A stretch of DNA of 64,000 nt from Xenophilus sp003671765 (GCA_051414805.1 CP166702.1:2914001-2978000), one strand, 5' to 3'. Shown: positions 31,962-40,191, counted from the stretch's first letter. Translations and numbers: made by a program. The notes: generated by a model not told the origin, from the letters alone.

Positions 31962-32449
31962 GCACCCGCGGAACTCGCTCGGCGCCCAAAGTGGCGTCGC
32001 GCGGACAACGACGTGCGGCGCCTGCAGTATGGGGGCATCTGTCGGAAGGCGATCTCGTTGTCGTCGACACCGCGCCGCTGATCTATCTGCTGGAGGACCA
32101 CCCCGAGTTCGCGCCGCGCTTCGAAGGCTTGTTCGAGCTGCACAGGGACGGCGTCGTGCAGATCGCCATTTCTTCCATCGCGACGGCCGAGGTCCTGGCC
32201 GGGCCGTTCAAGCAGGGTCAGGACGTGCTGGCTATGCGTTACGAGACGGAACTCAGCGGGTTCGAAGTTCAACCCGTCACGCAGGCCATCGCCGTCGCAG
32301 CGGCGCGGCTGCGCACGCTGGGCGGACTGCGTCTGCCGGACGCGATACATGCCGCCACCGCCATCGAACTGGGCGCTGTAGCGCTGGTCACGCACGACCG
32401 CGACTTCTCGCGGCTGCAGGGCCTGCGCATCATCACCGGCCCGGACTGA
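31946..32449 (+). CDS. PIN domain toxin (VapC-type ribonuclease)
   Basis: A PIN nuclease, 167 aa from the ATG at 31946, that should cleave RNA and be held in check by the adjacent antitoxin. Acidic catalytic residues are D41 (VVVDTAPLIYLLE), E82 (ATAEVLAGP), D132 (RLPDAIHAATA) and D151/D153 (THDRDF). About 35 basic residues precede the PIN fold, longer than usual. A TTG at 31958, overlapping the antitoxin stop and following GGGGAG, is an equally good start; the true N-terminus is therefore uncertain. Confidence 0.85.
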   Translation: MGRPLSTRGTRSAPKVASRGQRRAAPAVWGHLSEGDLVVVDTAPLIYLLEDHPEFAPRFEGLFELHRDGVVQIAISSIATAEVLAGPFKQGQDVLAMRYETELSGFEVQPVTQAIAVAAARLRTLGGLRLPDAIHAATAIELGAVALVTHDRDFSRLQGLRIITGPD

Positions 32450-32467
32450 ACCCGTTCATCGGTCGCC

Positions 32468-33457
32468 ATGCCCCGCCTCGACATCAACCGCTCCGGCGAA
32501 ATGGAAGCCTTCGTGCAGGTCGTCGACCGTGGCGGCTTCTCGGCCGCGGCGCGCGCGCTGGGCATGACGCCCTCGGCCGTGAGCAAGCTGGTCGCCCGGC
32601 TCGAGGCGCGCCTCGCCACGCAACTGGTGCACCGCTCCACCCGCAAACTGCAGCTCACGCCCGAGGGCCAGACCTTTTACGAGCGCAGCGTGCGCGTGCT
32701 GGCCGACCTGGACGAGGCCGAGCGCTGCGCCGCCGCGGCCGCCGCGCCGCGCGGGCGCGTGGGCATCAGCGCCAGCGTGAGCTTCGGCCACGTCGTGCTG
32801 GTGCCGCTGCTGCCGCGCCTGGTGGCCAGGTACCCCGAGCTGACGCTGGACCTGGGCCTGACCGACCGCGTCGTCGACCTCATGGACGAGCGCGCCGACA
32901 TCGCCATCCGCTGGGGCCGGCTGCAGTCGTCCGACCTGGTGGCGCGCCTGCTGGGCCACACGCGGCAGGTCATCGTCGGCTCGCCCGAGTACCTCCAGCG
33001 CCACGGCACGCCCACCACGCGCGACGAGCTCGAGCGGCACAACCGCCTGGGCACCAACTACCGCCGCCTCACCCCCGACTGGCCACTGAGAGACGAAGAC
33101 GGCAAGGCCATCGACCTGCCCATCGTCGGCAACGTGCGCGCCGCCGACGGCGAGACCCTGCGCCGCCTGGCGCTGGAGGGCGTGGGCCTGGCGCGGCTGT
33201 CGGTCTATCACATCCATGCCGACCTGCAGGCCGGCACCCTGGTGCCGGTGATGGAAGCGTTCAACCCCGGCGACACCGAACCCATCCACGCGGTGTACCT
33301 GGGCAAGTCGGGCCGCCTGCCCGCGCGCATCCGCGCCGTGCTGGACTTCCTGGTCGAGCACGTCAAGCTTTCGCCGGTGGACGAGGATTGGGCGAATTTC
33401 AAACCAAATCGGCCTATAGCGCCCGCCCCACGGGCGCGGGCAGCTATCAAAGAGTGA
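32468..33457 (+). CDS. LysR family transcriptional regulator
   Basis: A 329-aa LysR regulator with the N-terminal winged helix (MEAFVQVVDRGGFSAAARALGMTPS, then VSKLVARLEARLATQLVHRSTR, residues 9-60) and a C-terminal periplasmic-binding-like effector domain (VGISASVSFGHVVLVPLLPR; DIAIRWGRLQSSDLVARLLG). The last 17 or so residues (PNRPIAPAPRARAAIKE) are encoded by the dispersed palindromic element copy B, so the C-terminal tail is not ancestral to the family. It resembles CrgA-type regulators; the target gene is unknown because no divergent partner is present. Confidence 0.92.
   Translation: MPRLDINRSGEMEAFVQVVDRGGFSAAARALGMTPSAVSKLVARLEARLATQLVHRSTRKLQLTPEGQTFYERSVRVLADLDEAERCAAAAAAPRGRVGISASVSFGHVVLVPLLPRLVARYPELTLDLGLTDRVVDLMDERADIAIRWGRLQSSDLVARLLGHTRQVIVGSPEYLQRHGTPTTRDELERHNRLGTNYRRLTPDWPLRDEDGKAIDLPIVGNVRAADGETLRRLALEGVGLARLSVYHIHADLQAGTLVPVMEAFNPGDTEPIHAVYLGKSGRLPARIRAVLDFLVEHVKLSPVDEDWANFKPNRPIAPAPRARAAIKE
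33406..33454 (+). repeat. Dispersed palindromic element, copy B, inside a coding region
   Basis: AAATCGGCCTATAGC leader, GC hairpin (GCGCCCGCCCCACGGGCGC) and GGCAGCTATC. It is translated as the C-terminal tail of the LysR regulator and ends at the base before its TGA. Confidence 0.85.
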
Positions 33458-33461
33458 GCAG

Positions 33462-34076
33462 ATGATCGCGATGACCGAGCCTGTTGTTGTTGCCGCTCCC
33501 GCCGCTACCGGCATCGCCATCTTCGACACCGCCATCGGCCACTGCAGCCTGGCCTGGGGCTCGCGAGGCATCGTCGGCGTGCAACTGCCCGAGGTGGACG
33601 GCAGCGCCGAGGCCAAGCGTGCCCGCATGGCGCGCGACTTTCCGCGGCTGGCCGAGGTGCCCGAGCCGCAGCGCCCGCCGGCCGTGCGCGCCGCCATCGA
33701 CGCTATCGTGGCCTTGCTGTCCGAGCGCAGCGCCACCGACCCCGCGGGCGTGGACGCCGCAGTGCGGGCCATCGTGCTGGACGAGGAGGGCGTGCCACCG
33801 TTCCACCGCCGCGTGTACGACATCGCCCGCCGCATTCCGCCCGGCGAGACAAAGACCTATGGCGAGATCGCGGAAGAGTTGGGCGACAAGACCCTGGCCC
33901 GCGCCGTCGGCCAGGCGCTGGGGGCCAACCCCTTTGCGCCCGTGGTGCCGTGCCATCGGGTGCTGGGCGCCAAGGGGTGGCAAGGTGGGTTTTCGGCGGC
34001 GGGCGGGCCGATGCTCAAGTTAAGGATGTTGGGGATGGAGGGGGCGCGGCCGGGTGGGCAGAAGTCCCTGTTTTAA
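33462..34076 (+). CDS. ogt: Methylated-DNA-[protein]-cysteine S-methyltransferase
   Basis: A 204-aa O6-alkylguanine-DNA alkyltransferase, which repairs O6-methylguanine by suicidal methyl transfer. The acceptor cysteine is C164 in VVPCHRVLG; the helix-turn-helix recognition region is PPGETKTYGEIAEELG with LARAVGQALGANPF. Residues 1-100 are a degenerate N-terminal ribonuclease H-like domain, longer than in minimal Ogt (about 170 aa). Translation may start at ATG 33462 or 33471; no strong ribosome site distinguishes them. The gene begins five bases after the LysR stop. Confidence 0.92.
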   Translation: MIAMTEPVVVAAPAATGIAIFDTAIGHCSLAWGSRGIVGVQLPEVDGSAEAKRARMARDFPRLAEVPEPQRPPAVRAAIDAIVALLSERSATDPAGVDAAVRAIVLDEEGVPPFHRRVYDIARRIPPGETKTYGEIAEELGDKTLARAVGQALGANPFAPVVPCHRVLGAKGWQGGFSAAGGPMLKLRMLGMEGARPGGQKSLF

Positions 34077-34100
34077 ATAGCTGCGAAAGGGCACGAAGTG

Positions 34101-34619
34101 ATGTCGTCGGCTGTCTCTGCGGTCATCGCAGCTTCGGTCACATTGATTACCGCCTTTGTCACGCAGTTCTTGGCGGAGCGTTACAGGCGCTTCAAAGACG
34201 GAGCCGCGTTGGCTGCCGGCACTGCCGGCGAATTGGCTTCGTATTCGGACGCAGTTCCGCTGCTCGGAGTGAGTTTGCGGACTGCGCAAGAGCAGGTAGC
34301 ACTTGGCAATATGAGTAGCCTAAATTTCAGAGACTTTGAGAAGCCACAAGACCGCTACTTTCCTAAGGTAGTGGACAAGTTGGGCTTGCTGGGGCCCCAA
34401 CTCTGTGAGTGGATCATTTACGTCTACGCCAATCTAGATGCGTTTCGTTCGGCCCTGGTGTTGATCCATTCCAAGCACTCCGAAATGACGGCCGACGAAT
34501 TGCAAGCTCGTATTGTCTTGTGTGTCGATGCGATGGGGCGCGCTTTTTCCGCGGGTGAGGAGTTGATCGAAGCTTTGCGAGCTCGATCCAATGAACGATT
34601 CAGAGTGCTCGGACCCTGA
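34101..34619 (+). CDS. Hypothetical protein with one N-terminal membrane helix, low-GC
   Basis: A 172-aa protein of no family I recognise. The first 24 residues are hydrophobic (SAVIAASVTLITAFVTQFLA) and followed by basic ERYRRFKDG, which looks like a membrane anchor with the rest in the cytoplasm; the remainder is mostly helical with FRDFEKPQDRYFPKVVDKLG. A GTG lies directly before the ATG; AAAGGG is upstream. Base composition is clearly lower in G+C than all neighbours and rare codons (TTG, TTT, AGT, CTA) are used, consistent with recent acquisition. Function unknown. Confidence 0.7.
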   Translation: MSSAVSAVIAASVTLITAFVTQFLAERYRRFKDGAALAAGTAGELASYSDAVPLLGVSLRTAQEQVALGNMSSLNFRDFEKPQDRYFPKVVDKLGLLGPQLCEWIIYVYANLDAFRSALVLIHSKHSEMTADELQARIVLCVDAMGRAFSAGEELIEALRARSNERFRVLGP

Positions 34620-34799
34620 ATCCGCGGGCGAGACGACTTTATGCAAGACGCTTTAGCAGCAGAACCTCGGTTTCGCCGGAGCAATCGCAACGCCCGCTTT
34701 GTATACGGAAATAGCTAAAAAGCGTTGCAGGAGGCCGTTCGTCGGTCGGAATGCAACAGTGCTGAACTTTGAAAAGTCATCGGCGACGACGACGGCCAC
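34620..34799. other. Low-GC intergenic remainder, no gene seen
   Basis: Composition stays low like the preceding orphan gene up to about 34790. I see only short out-of-context frames and no hairpin or repeat, so this may be the tail of an inserted segment. Confidence 0.5.
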
Positions 34800-35228
34800 T
34801 CAGCTTCGGCTAAGCGGCAGCAGCGCCCTCAACGCCGGCATCCGCAGATACAGCCCCAGCCAGGCCGCAACACCAATCACCAAACACACGACCTGAGACC
34901 CCGACCCCATCTCCCCGATGCGGAAGTGGGCGCAAATGGCGCCGCCCAAAAAGCCGGTGACAAGGATCGCGCCGAGCACGCTGGTCCGCGGAATCGCGTA
35001 CAGCACGGCGCACACCAGCATGAGGATGCCCAGCTGCGGCGACAGCGCGGCGGTGAAGCCGGTGGCGGCCATGGGCTCGGCGAGCTCTTCGGGCGCGAAC
35101 AGGTTGACGGCCGCATCGGCCAGCAGCACGAGCACGACCAGCGCGCTGAGGACGCGGCCGGTCCACACGGCGGCCGACGAGGTGCCCGTGCGGGCGGGCA
35201 AGAACGCGGGAGAAACAGCGGAAGTCAT
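34800..35228 (-). CDS. DoxX-like family membrane protein
   Basis: A 142-aa protein with four predicted helices (VWTGRVLSALVVLVLLADAA, LSPQLGILMLVCAVLYAIP, TSVLGAILVTGFLGGAICAH, VVCLVIGVAAWLGLYLRMP) and the short soluble LFAPEELAEPMAATGFT between the first two, characteristic of the DoxX-like group. Family function is not firmly known. Its stop lies at the edge of the low-GC segment. A 157-base region upstream holds a palindrome and a tandem repeat. Confidence 0.82.
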   Translation of the reverse strand: MTSAVSPAFLPARTGTSSAAVWTGRVLSALVVLVLLADAAVNLFAPEELAEPMAATGFTAALSPQLGILMLVCAVLYAIPRTSVLGAILVTGFLGGAICAHFRIGEMGSGSQVVCLVIGVAAWLGLYLRMPALRALLPLSRS

Positions 35229-35314
35229 CGGTCGGTCAGACGCAGGTCAGAAAGTTCTGGGGGCGCAGATCGTAAATAAGCGTCAACTGGCCGTCGATAG
35301 GGCGAACGGTGCTG

Positions 35315-35366
35315 GCCGTTCGGCCGAACGGCGGCCGTGCGGCGCCAGCGGGCGGCGCCAGCGGGC
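35315..35366. repeat. 18-bp palindrome and 13-bp tandem duplication
   Basis: 35315-35332 is a perfect 18-bp palindrome (GCCGTTCGGCCGAACGGC). Eight bases later, the 13-mer GGCGCCAGCGGGC is repeated exactly twice (35341-35353, 35354-35366). Both lie between the DoxX start and the PrsW stop. Confidence 0.75.
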
Positions 35367-35385
35367 GGCGGATCGCGGCCGTGCG

Positions 35386-36579
35386 TCAGGCAGTGGCCGT
35401 CAGCGCATCGAGCCGTGCACGGGTCCGGCGGATCGACGCCTCGTGCCGCACCGTGCGCGGCCCCCGCCCGTAGACCCCCGCCTTCATCACCAGGCGCAAC
35501 TGCTCGCGCTGCAGCTTCGCCTTGAGGCGCCGTGCCGGCCGCCCGTATTGCCGCCCCAGCGCTCGCCGCACGCGCAGGCGCTCCAGCGGCGCACCCAGGC
35601 GTGCGCGCTCGTCTTCGCTCAGGAGGTCGCGCTCGGGCACGAAGTGCTCGGCCAGCATCTGCAGGTGCGCGCCTTCTTCGCGCAGGGCGGCGCGCCAGAG
35701 CAGGGCCGCCGCGGCGGCCACCGGCACGCCCTTGACGACGAGCAGCAGCGCCAGGCCCCAGCGGCTGTCGTTGAAATGGTCCTCCAGCCAAGGCGAGTTC
35801 CACACGAAGTGCATGGCCCACGCGAGCGCGAAGCCGGCCACGGCGACGGCGATGCGCACGGCGCGTGATCGCTCGACGTGGCGCAGGTACCAGGCCACGC
35901 CGTAGCTCGCGACGGTGGTGTAGGCAGCGTGGGTCCACAGGCCGCTGAGCAGTCCGCGCGTGACGAGGTTCTGCAGCACGGGCAGCACCTGGCTCTCGAC
36001 CGGGTAGCGCAGCGCGGCCGTGACCGTGGCGTGCAGGTTCTCGACCACCTGAAAGCCCAGGCCCACGGCGGCGCCCACCACCAGCACCGACAGCTCGGTG
36101 GGGAACTGGCTGCGTGCCACCAGGATAAGCAGCAGCACGCCCATGAGCTTGAGGAACTCCTCGGTCACGGGCCCGGCCATCGCCGCGCCCCAGGTGGCCG
36201 CGAACTCGGGCGATCCCAGCTTGGCCAGCAGGCTCAGGATGGCGGCATTGGCCGGCACCGCCAGGCTCACCGCGGCCAGTGCGCCCCAGGCGAAGGCCAG
36301 GATGAAGGCATCGACGGGCTGCTGCTCGCTCAGTTCCATGAGCCGGAAGACGGCCCAGAAGGCGAGGGTGAACAAGGTCCACACGAGCAGGCCCAGGCCG
36401 AAGGTGAGCGGCACCACGCGCGCGCCCGCGGCGAAGAGCTGCGCCGTGAAGACCAGCCCGTGCGCCAGGAGCACGACCAGCAACCAGAAGGCGGCGCGGC
36501 GCGGCTGGAAGAAGTGGTCGGTGCCGATGGAGTCATCCGCCAGTGCGGCGCCGGGCGGGTCCAGGGTCGGCGCGTGCAT
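35386..36579 (-). CDS. PrsW family intramembrane metalloprotease
   Basis: A 397-aa polytopic protease of the PrsW/CAAX-like (M82) group, which cleaves membrane-anchored proteins such as anti-sigma factors. Catalytic-type residues in membrane helices are E140-E141 with K144 (GPVTEEFLKL), E180-N181 (FQVVENLH), H217 (WTHAAY) and H257 (WAMHFVWN). Eight to ten helices are predicted, followed by a basic soluble C-terminal tail of about 110 residues (from KGVPVAAAAALLWRA onward, rich in Arg). The ATG overlaps the stop of the upstream one-helix protein (TGATG), so the pair is co-translated. The target is unknown; no anti-sigma gene is adjacent. Confidence 0.87.
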   Translation of the reverse strand: MHAPTLDPPGAALADDSIGTDHFFQPRRAAFWLLVVLLAHGLVFTAQLFAAGARVVPLTFGLGLLVWTLFTLAFWAVFRLMELSEQQPVDAFILAFAWGALAAVSLAVPANAAILSLLAKLGSPEFAATWGAAMAGPVTEEFLKLMGVLLLILVARSQFPTELSVLVVGAAVGLGFQVVENLHATVTAALRYPVESQVLPVLQNLVTRGLLSGLWTHAAYTTVASYGVAWYLRHVERSRAVRIAVAVAGFALAWAMHFVWNSPWLEDHFNDSRWGLALLLVVKGVPVAAAAALLWRAALREEGAHLQMLAEHFVPERDLLSEDERARLGAPLERLRVRRALGRQYGRPARRLKAKLQREQLRLVMKAGVYGRGPRTVRHEASIRRTRARLDALTATA

Positions 36580-37157
36580 CAGGCGCCCAGGTCCATCGAA
36601 TCGACCAGCGCGCGGCCCTGCGCGAGCACGTCGGCCAGTCCCTCGGCCGGGCCGAAGACGTCGACCATCACCACCGACTTGCGCCCCGTGTCGACCAGTT
36701 GCCAGAGCCGGCCGCTGCCGTGCCGGCCGCTGTACGCGAAGCTGACGCCCTGCAGGCCCCAGGGGGTGAGGAAGTCCGACACGCGGCCGTCGATCTGCTG
36801 GCCTTCACCGCGCTCCAGCAGGCGTTGCTGCCGCGCGAGCGGGCCTTCGGGGCCGCCCACCCACCGGTCGGTGCGCACCGAGATCTCGTGCGCGCCGCGC
36901 ACCAGCACCAGCGACTGGCCGGGGCGCGAGCGGGCGATGTCCATCTGCCAGCCGGCGGGCGGCTCGAAACGCGCCGGGCCGACACGCCAGGTCTTGCCCG
37001 CGGGCAGCGGCCGCATGGCGGGCGTGTGGCGGTCCCACAGCTGCAGGCCGCCCACGTAGAGCGCGATGGCCAGTCCGATCGCCAGCGTGCCCGGCCAGGT
37101 GCGGTAAGGCGTGCGACGGGTGGGCAGGGCGAGGGCGCGGGCGGACACGGGCGGCAT
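36579..37157 (-). CDS. Hypothetical one-helix envelope protein coupled to PrsW
   Basis: A 192-aa protein. A basic N-terminus (ALPTRRTPYRTW) is followed by a single membrane helix (GTLAIGLAIALYVGGLQLW, about 24-42), and the rest is a soluble domain outside, including RVGPARFEPPAGWQMD and WVGGPEGPLARQQRLL. The start at MPPVSA is chosen over an upstream one 23 codons earlier because the intervening residues lack order. The TGATG overlap with prsW suggests a functional pair, possibly a protease substrate or partner. No family recognised. Confidence 0.75.
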   Translation of the reverse strand: MPPVSARALALPTRRTPYRTWPGTLAIGLAIALYVGGLQLWDRHTPAMRPLPAGKTWRVGPARFEPPAGWQMDIARSRPGQSLVLVRGAHEISVRTDRWVGGPEGPLARQQRLLERGEGQQIDGRVSDFLTPWGLQGVSFAYSGRHGSGRLWQLVDTGRKSVVMVDVFGPAEGLADVLAQGRALVDSMDLGA

Positions 37158-37274
37158 CGTGCCACAGGGCACATCTGCTGCCGGAATTGCTGCGGTGGCG
37201 GGTGAAACGCATCGTCGTGATGCCAACGACGAGGGAATGTGAGCAAGGGGCGCCTTCGGTGCGCCCGTGCCTCA

Positions 37275-37547
37275 TCAGCGTCGGGGCAGCACCTCGAGCG
37301 CGTGCAGCCCGTGGTCGGTGATGTCGTAAGCGCCATCGACCTCGCGGATGAAGCCGTAGCGCAGCAGCGCGGTGATCGTCGGCGCCGAATAGGTGCGGAA
37401 GTGCCGGGCGTCGTCGGCCGACAGGCCCCGCAAGCCCGTGCGCGCGATCAGGTGACCCGCGCGCAATTCGACCAGCGCCTGCCATTGCGAGCGCACGAGG
37501 CTCGGCGGGCCGAGCGGCCCGGTGTCCTTGCCACTCCAGCGACGCAC
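37275..37547 (-). CDS. Possible small winged-helix-like protein
   Basis: A 90-aa frame starting at GTG. The C-terminal 60 residues (SAPTITALLRYGFIREVDGAYDITDHGLHALEVL) read like a winged helix with its beta hairpin, as in small repressor-like proteins. No good ribosome site is seen; the frame stays open to 37796, but the upstream residues are Arg/Pro-rich and not gene-like. Codon use in the C-terminal part matches the neighbours. The gene is plausible rather than proven. Confidence 0.45.
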   Translation of the reverse strand: MRRWSGKDTGPLGPPSLVRSQWQALVELRAGHLIARTGLRGLSADDARHFRTYSAPTITALLRYGFIREVDGAYDITDHGLHALEVLPRR

Positions 37548-37924
37548 GGCCGCGGCAGCCTCTGCCGGCTGCGCGCCTGGCGACGAAGGCTCCCTGCGAC
37601 TCAACGGACCACCGGTGTAAGAAGAGACCGGACACTTGTTTCCATGGCATGCATGAGACGCATGGCGACGCGACGCCGGTGCAGGCAGACGGCGGCGATC
37701 CCTGTGCGGCGCCGGCCGACAGCGGCGGGCCGCCGGCGCACATGCCGGGCCGGCGCCGGCCAGACGAATACGTTGGTTTGCGGCCACCTTTTCCAAGCCG
37801 CGACAAGCATTTGCATAAAACGGCCGGAACTAGTTCACGCCGACCTTGCGCGTCGTCCGTGTCCTACAGAAGACTTACTCGGTCTCACATAGACTCAATT
37901 GGTTACAGTTGTTAATCAAATGTC
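37548..37924. other. 377-base intergenic region, control region of the kinase unit
   Basis: I see no convincing gene here. Composition falls sharply over the last 90 bases (37835-37924), with TTGGTTACAGTTGTTAATC just before the next start, as expected of a promoter; I cannot fix its -35 and -10 boxes with confidence. The rest is GC-rich and without notable repeats. Confidence 0.5.
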
Positions 37925-38314
37925 GTGAGCACTCGATTCGCCGATTCCCACAGGCTGGATGCTGCGCTGGAGCAGTTGGACCGCTTTCTCGGCACCGCGG
38001 CTCAGCGTGGCGGGGTGCCCTTTTTCGGGCCGACCCTGCTGTCGTCGATGAACGAGCTGGACCAGGCGCGGGCGGCGCAGGCCGAGCGCGCGGCCTACGA
38101 GGCGGCGCCGGAGGAAACGGCGATCCACTTCTGCATCACCGCCGCCATCGCACTGGTCGAGGTCAGCCAGGCGCTGATGGCGCGGCCCGCCGAGGCCACC
38201 CCGGCGCAGCGCGAGGTGCAGTGGAAGACGCTGCACACCTACGCCAAGACGGCCGGCCGCAGCGCCTACCGCGCGGCCTCGATCCTGGCCGACCGCAAGT
38301 CGGCACCGGTGTGA
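37925..38314 (+). CDS. Small helical protein upstream of the Ser/Thr kinase, function unknown
   Basis: A 129-aa, mostly helical protein starting at GTG (an ATG five bases earlier runs into a stop). No signal peptide or membrane segment. Recognisable stretches are SHRLDAALEQLDRFLG and TAAIALVEVSQALMARP; the C-terminal VQWKTLHTYAKTAGRSAYRA is basic. I recognise no family. It is the first gene of a unit with the kinase and OmpA-type genes, and its stop overlaps a possible GTG start of the kinase. A role as kinase substrate or adaptor is inference. Confidence 0.75.
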   Translation: MSTRFADSHRLDAALEQLDRFLGTAAQRGGVPFFGPTLLSSMNELDQARAAQAERAAYEAAPEETAIHFCITAAIALVEVSQALMARPAEATPAQREVQWKTLHTYAKTAGRSAYRAASILADRKSAPV

Positions 38315-38337
38315 GGACGGTGCACCGCACGGCTGCG

Positions 38338-40191
38338 ATGCCTGCGGACGGCGGGCTGCCCGGCGAACGCACCCTGCCGATGCCCGGCACGGCACCGACC
38401 GTGCTGGCCACCATCACCTGCCCGCAGTGCAGGGCCGAGAACCGCGCCGCCGCCACCTTCTGCCGCAGCTGCGTGGCGCCGCTGCCGCAGCGCTCGGCCG
38501 ATGCCTTCGCCGCGACGGTACACGACGCCGCGGGCCACGCGCCCCCGGCCCTGCCGCTGGACCGGCTGGCACTGCCGGTCGGCCACCACATCGCGGGCTT
38601 CGACATCGAGGAGGTGCTGGGGCAGGGCGGTTTCGGCATCGTCTACCGGGCCTGGGACGTGGCGCTCGAGCGGCACGTCGCGATCAAGGAATACCTGCCG
38701 GCCGCGCTGGTGACGCGCGCCACCGATTCGCTGCAACTCACGGTGCGGCCGGGCGAGGCGACGCAGGCTTTCGGGGTGGGCCTGTCGAGCTTCGTGAACG
38801 AGGCGCGGCTGCTGGCGCGCTTCGACCACCGCGCCCTGGTCAAGGTGTTCCGCTTCTGGGAAGCCAACGGCACCGCGTACATGGCGATGCCTTTCTACCG
38901 CGGGCCGACGCTGAAGACGGCGCTGGACTACCTGCGCCGCCCGCCCTCGGAGCGGCTGGTGCGCAAGTGGCTGGCGCCGCTGCTCGACGCGCTGGAGATC
39001 CTGCACGCGGCGGACTGCTACCACCGCGACATCGCGCCCGACAACATCCTGCTCACGGCGGACGGCCCGGTGCTGCTGGACTTCGGCGCCGCGCGGCGCG
39101 TGATCGCCGACCGCACGCAGGTGCTGACGACGCTGCTCAAGCCCAGCTTCGCACCCATCGAGCAGTACGGATCGACCGGCGCCCAGGGGCCGTGGACCGA
39201 CCTGTATGCCCTGGCCGGCGTGGTGCACTACGCGCTCACCGGCCGCGCGGCGCCACCGGCCACCGTGCGCGTGCTCAACGACCCCTGGCTGCCGCTGAGC
39301 GCCCAGCCGGCCTTGCGGGCGGCGTACAGCGCCGAACTGCTGGGCACGGTGGACGCCGCCCTGGCGGTGCTGCCCGATGCGCGGCCGGCCTCGGTGGCGG
39401 ACTTTCGGCGGCGTCTGGGCATGGCCGGCCTGCCGGCGAAGAAAGCGGCGACGGCGCATGTTGGCGCCGCGCCCGCGGCGGCAGAGCCGATCGAAGCGCC
39501 GGCGCCCGTCGTGACAGGGCCCGTTGCCTCTGCGCCGCAGGCGGCCGAGAAAGCCGTGGCGCGGCCCGCCGCCGTCTCGGCCGAACCGGTGCCGGTGCCG
39601 GCCTCGCGGTTGTCGTCGCTGGCTGCCGCGGCGCCCGCCGCGCCGCCTGCGCGCCGCGCCGGTTCCCGCTGGCTGTGGCCGGCCGGCGCAGGCGTCGTCG
39701 CCGTCGTGGCGGCGGCACTGTTCTGGACCATGGCCGACCGGCCGGCGCCCGTGCCTGCGGCCGCATCCGCGGCTGCGCCCGCCGTGGCGGCGCCCGCTTC
39801 GGCACCGGCCGCGACAACGGCAGCCTACGTGCCGACGCCCGAGTCGCCACCGGCCGCCGCCCTCGTGCCTGCCAGCCTGACACCGAGCACACCCGCGCCG
39901 GAACCCGTGGCGCCACGGGCTGCCATCGCCGACTCGCCGCCGACCCGCAGCGCGCCCACGGCCGCCGTGCGCAGCAGCACCGAGCGCTCCCGCGCGGCGA
40001 CCGACCGCAGCGCACGCGAGCGCCCGCGCGCCGCCCCCACGGCGCTTGCGCAGGCCGACACCGCCGTGCCCGACACCTCCGCCGCCCGGCCCGCGCCGCG
40101 CGGCGCGCGCTGCAGCGACCTGATGCTGCAGTCCTCCCTGCAACCCCTGGGCAAGCAGGACCTTGCCTACCTGCGCGAACAATGCAAATGA
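38338..40191 (+). CDS. Membrane-anchored Ser/Thr protein kinase with N-terminal zinc ribbon
   Basis: A eukaryotic-type (Hanks) kinase of about 617 aa. The N-terminus has a zinc ribbon, C28/C31 (CPQC) and C42/C45 (CRSC). The kinase domain (about 85-365) has G-loop GQGGFG near 95, K117 in AIKEYLP, E155, HRDIAPDN at 229-236, DFG at 248-250 and APIEQYG. A Pro/Ala-rich linker leads to one membrane helix (about 446-466), then about 150 periplasmic residues ending in a Cys-bounded module from GARCSD to REQCK that may form a disulfide. A GTG at 38311 overlapping the previous stop is an alternative start. Its gene is coupled to the OmpA lipoprotein by ATGA. Confidence 0.88.
   Translation: MPADGGLPGERTLPMPGTAPTVLATITCPQCRAENRAAATFCRSCVAPLPQRSADAFAATVHDAAGHAPPALPLDRLALPVGHHIAGFDIEEVLGQGGFGIVYRAWDVALERHVAIKEYLPAALVTRATDSLQLTVRPGEATQAFGVGLSSFVNEARLLARFDHRALVKVFRFWEANGTAYMAMPFYRGPTLKTALDYLRRPPSERLVRKWLAPLLDALEILHAADCYHRDIAPDNILLTADGPVLLDFGAARRVIADRTQVLTTLLKPSFAPIEQYGSTGAQGPWTDLYALAGVVHYALTGRAAPPATVRVLNDPWLPLSAQPALRAAYSAELLGTVDAALAVLPDARPASVADFRRRLGMAGLPAKKAATAHVGAAPAAAEPIEAPAPVVTGPVASAPQAAEKAVARPAAVSAEPVPVPASRLSSLAAAAPAAPPARRAGSRWLWPAGAGVVAVVAAALFWTMADRPAPVPAAASAAAPAVAAPASAPAATTAAYVPTPESPPAAALVPASLTPSTPAPEPVAPRAAIADSPPTRSAPTAAVRSSTERSRAATDRSARERPRAAPTALAQADTAVPDTSAARPAPRGARCSDLMLQSSLQPLGKQDLAYLREQCK

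Noticed and set aside
37248..37266. GGGCGC hairpin downstream of the small winged-helix gene as a terminator
   Set aside because: Stem is short and lacks a U-tract on the relevant strand.
37601..37816. 71-codon leftward frame before the kinase unit
   Set aside because: Arg/Pro-rich, no ribosome site, no recognisable fold; treated as non-coding.
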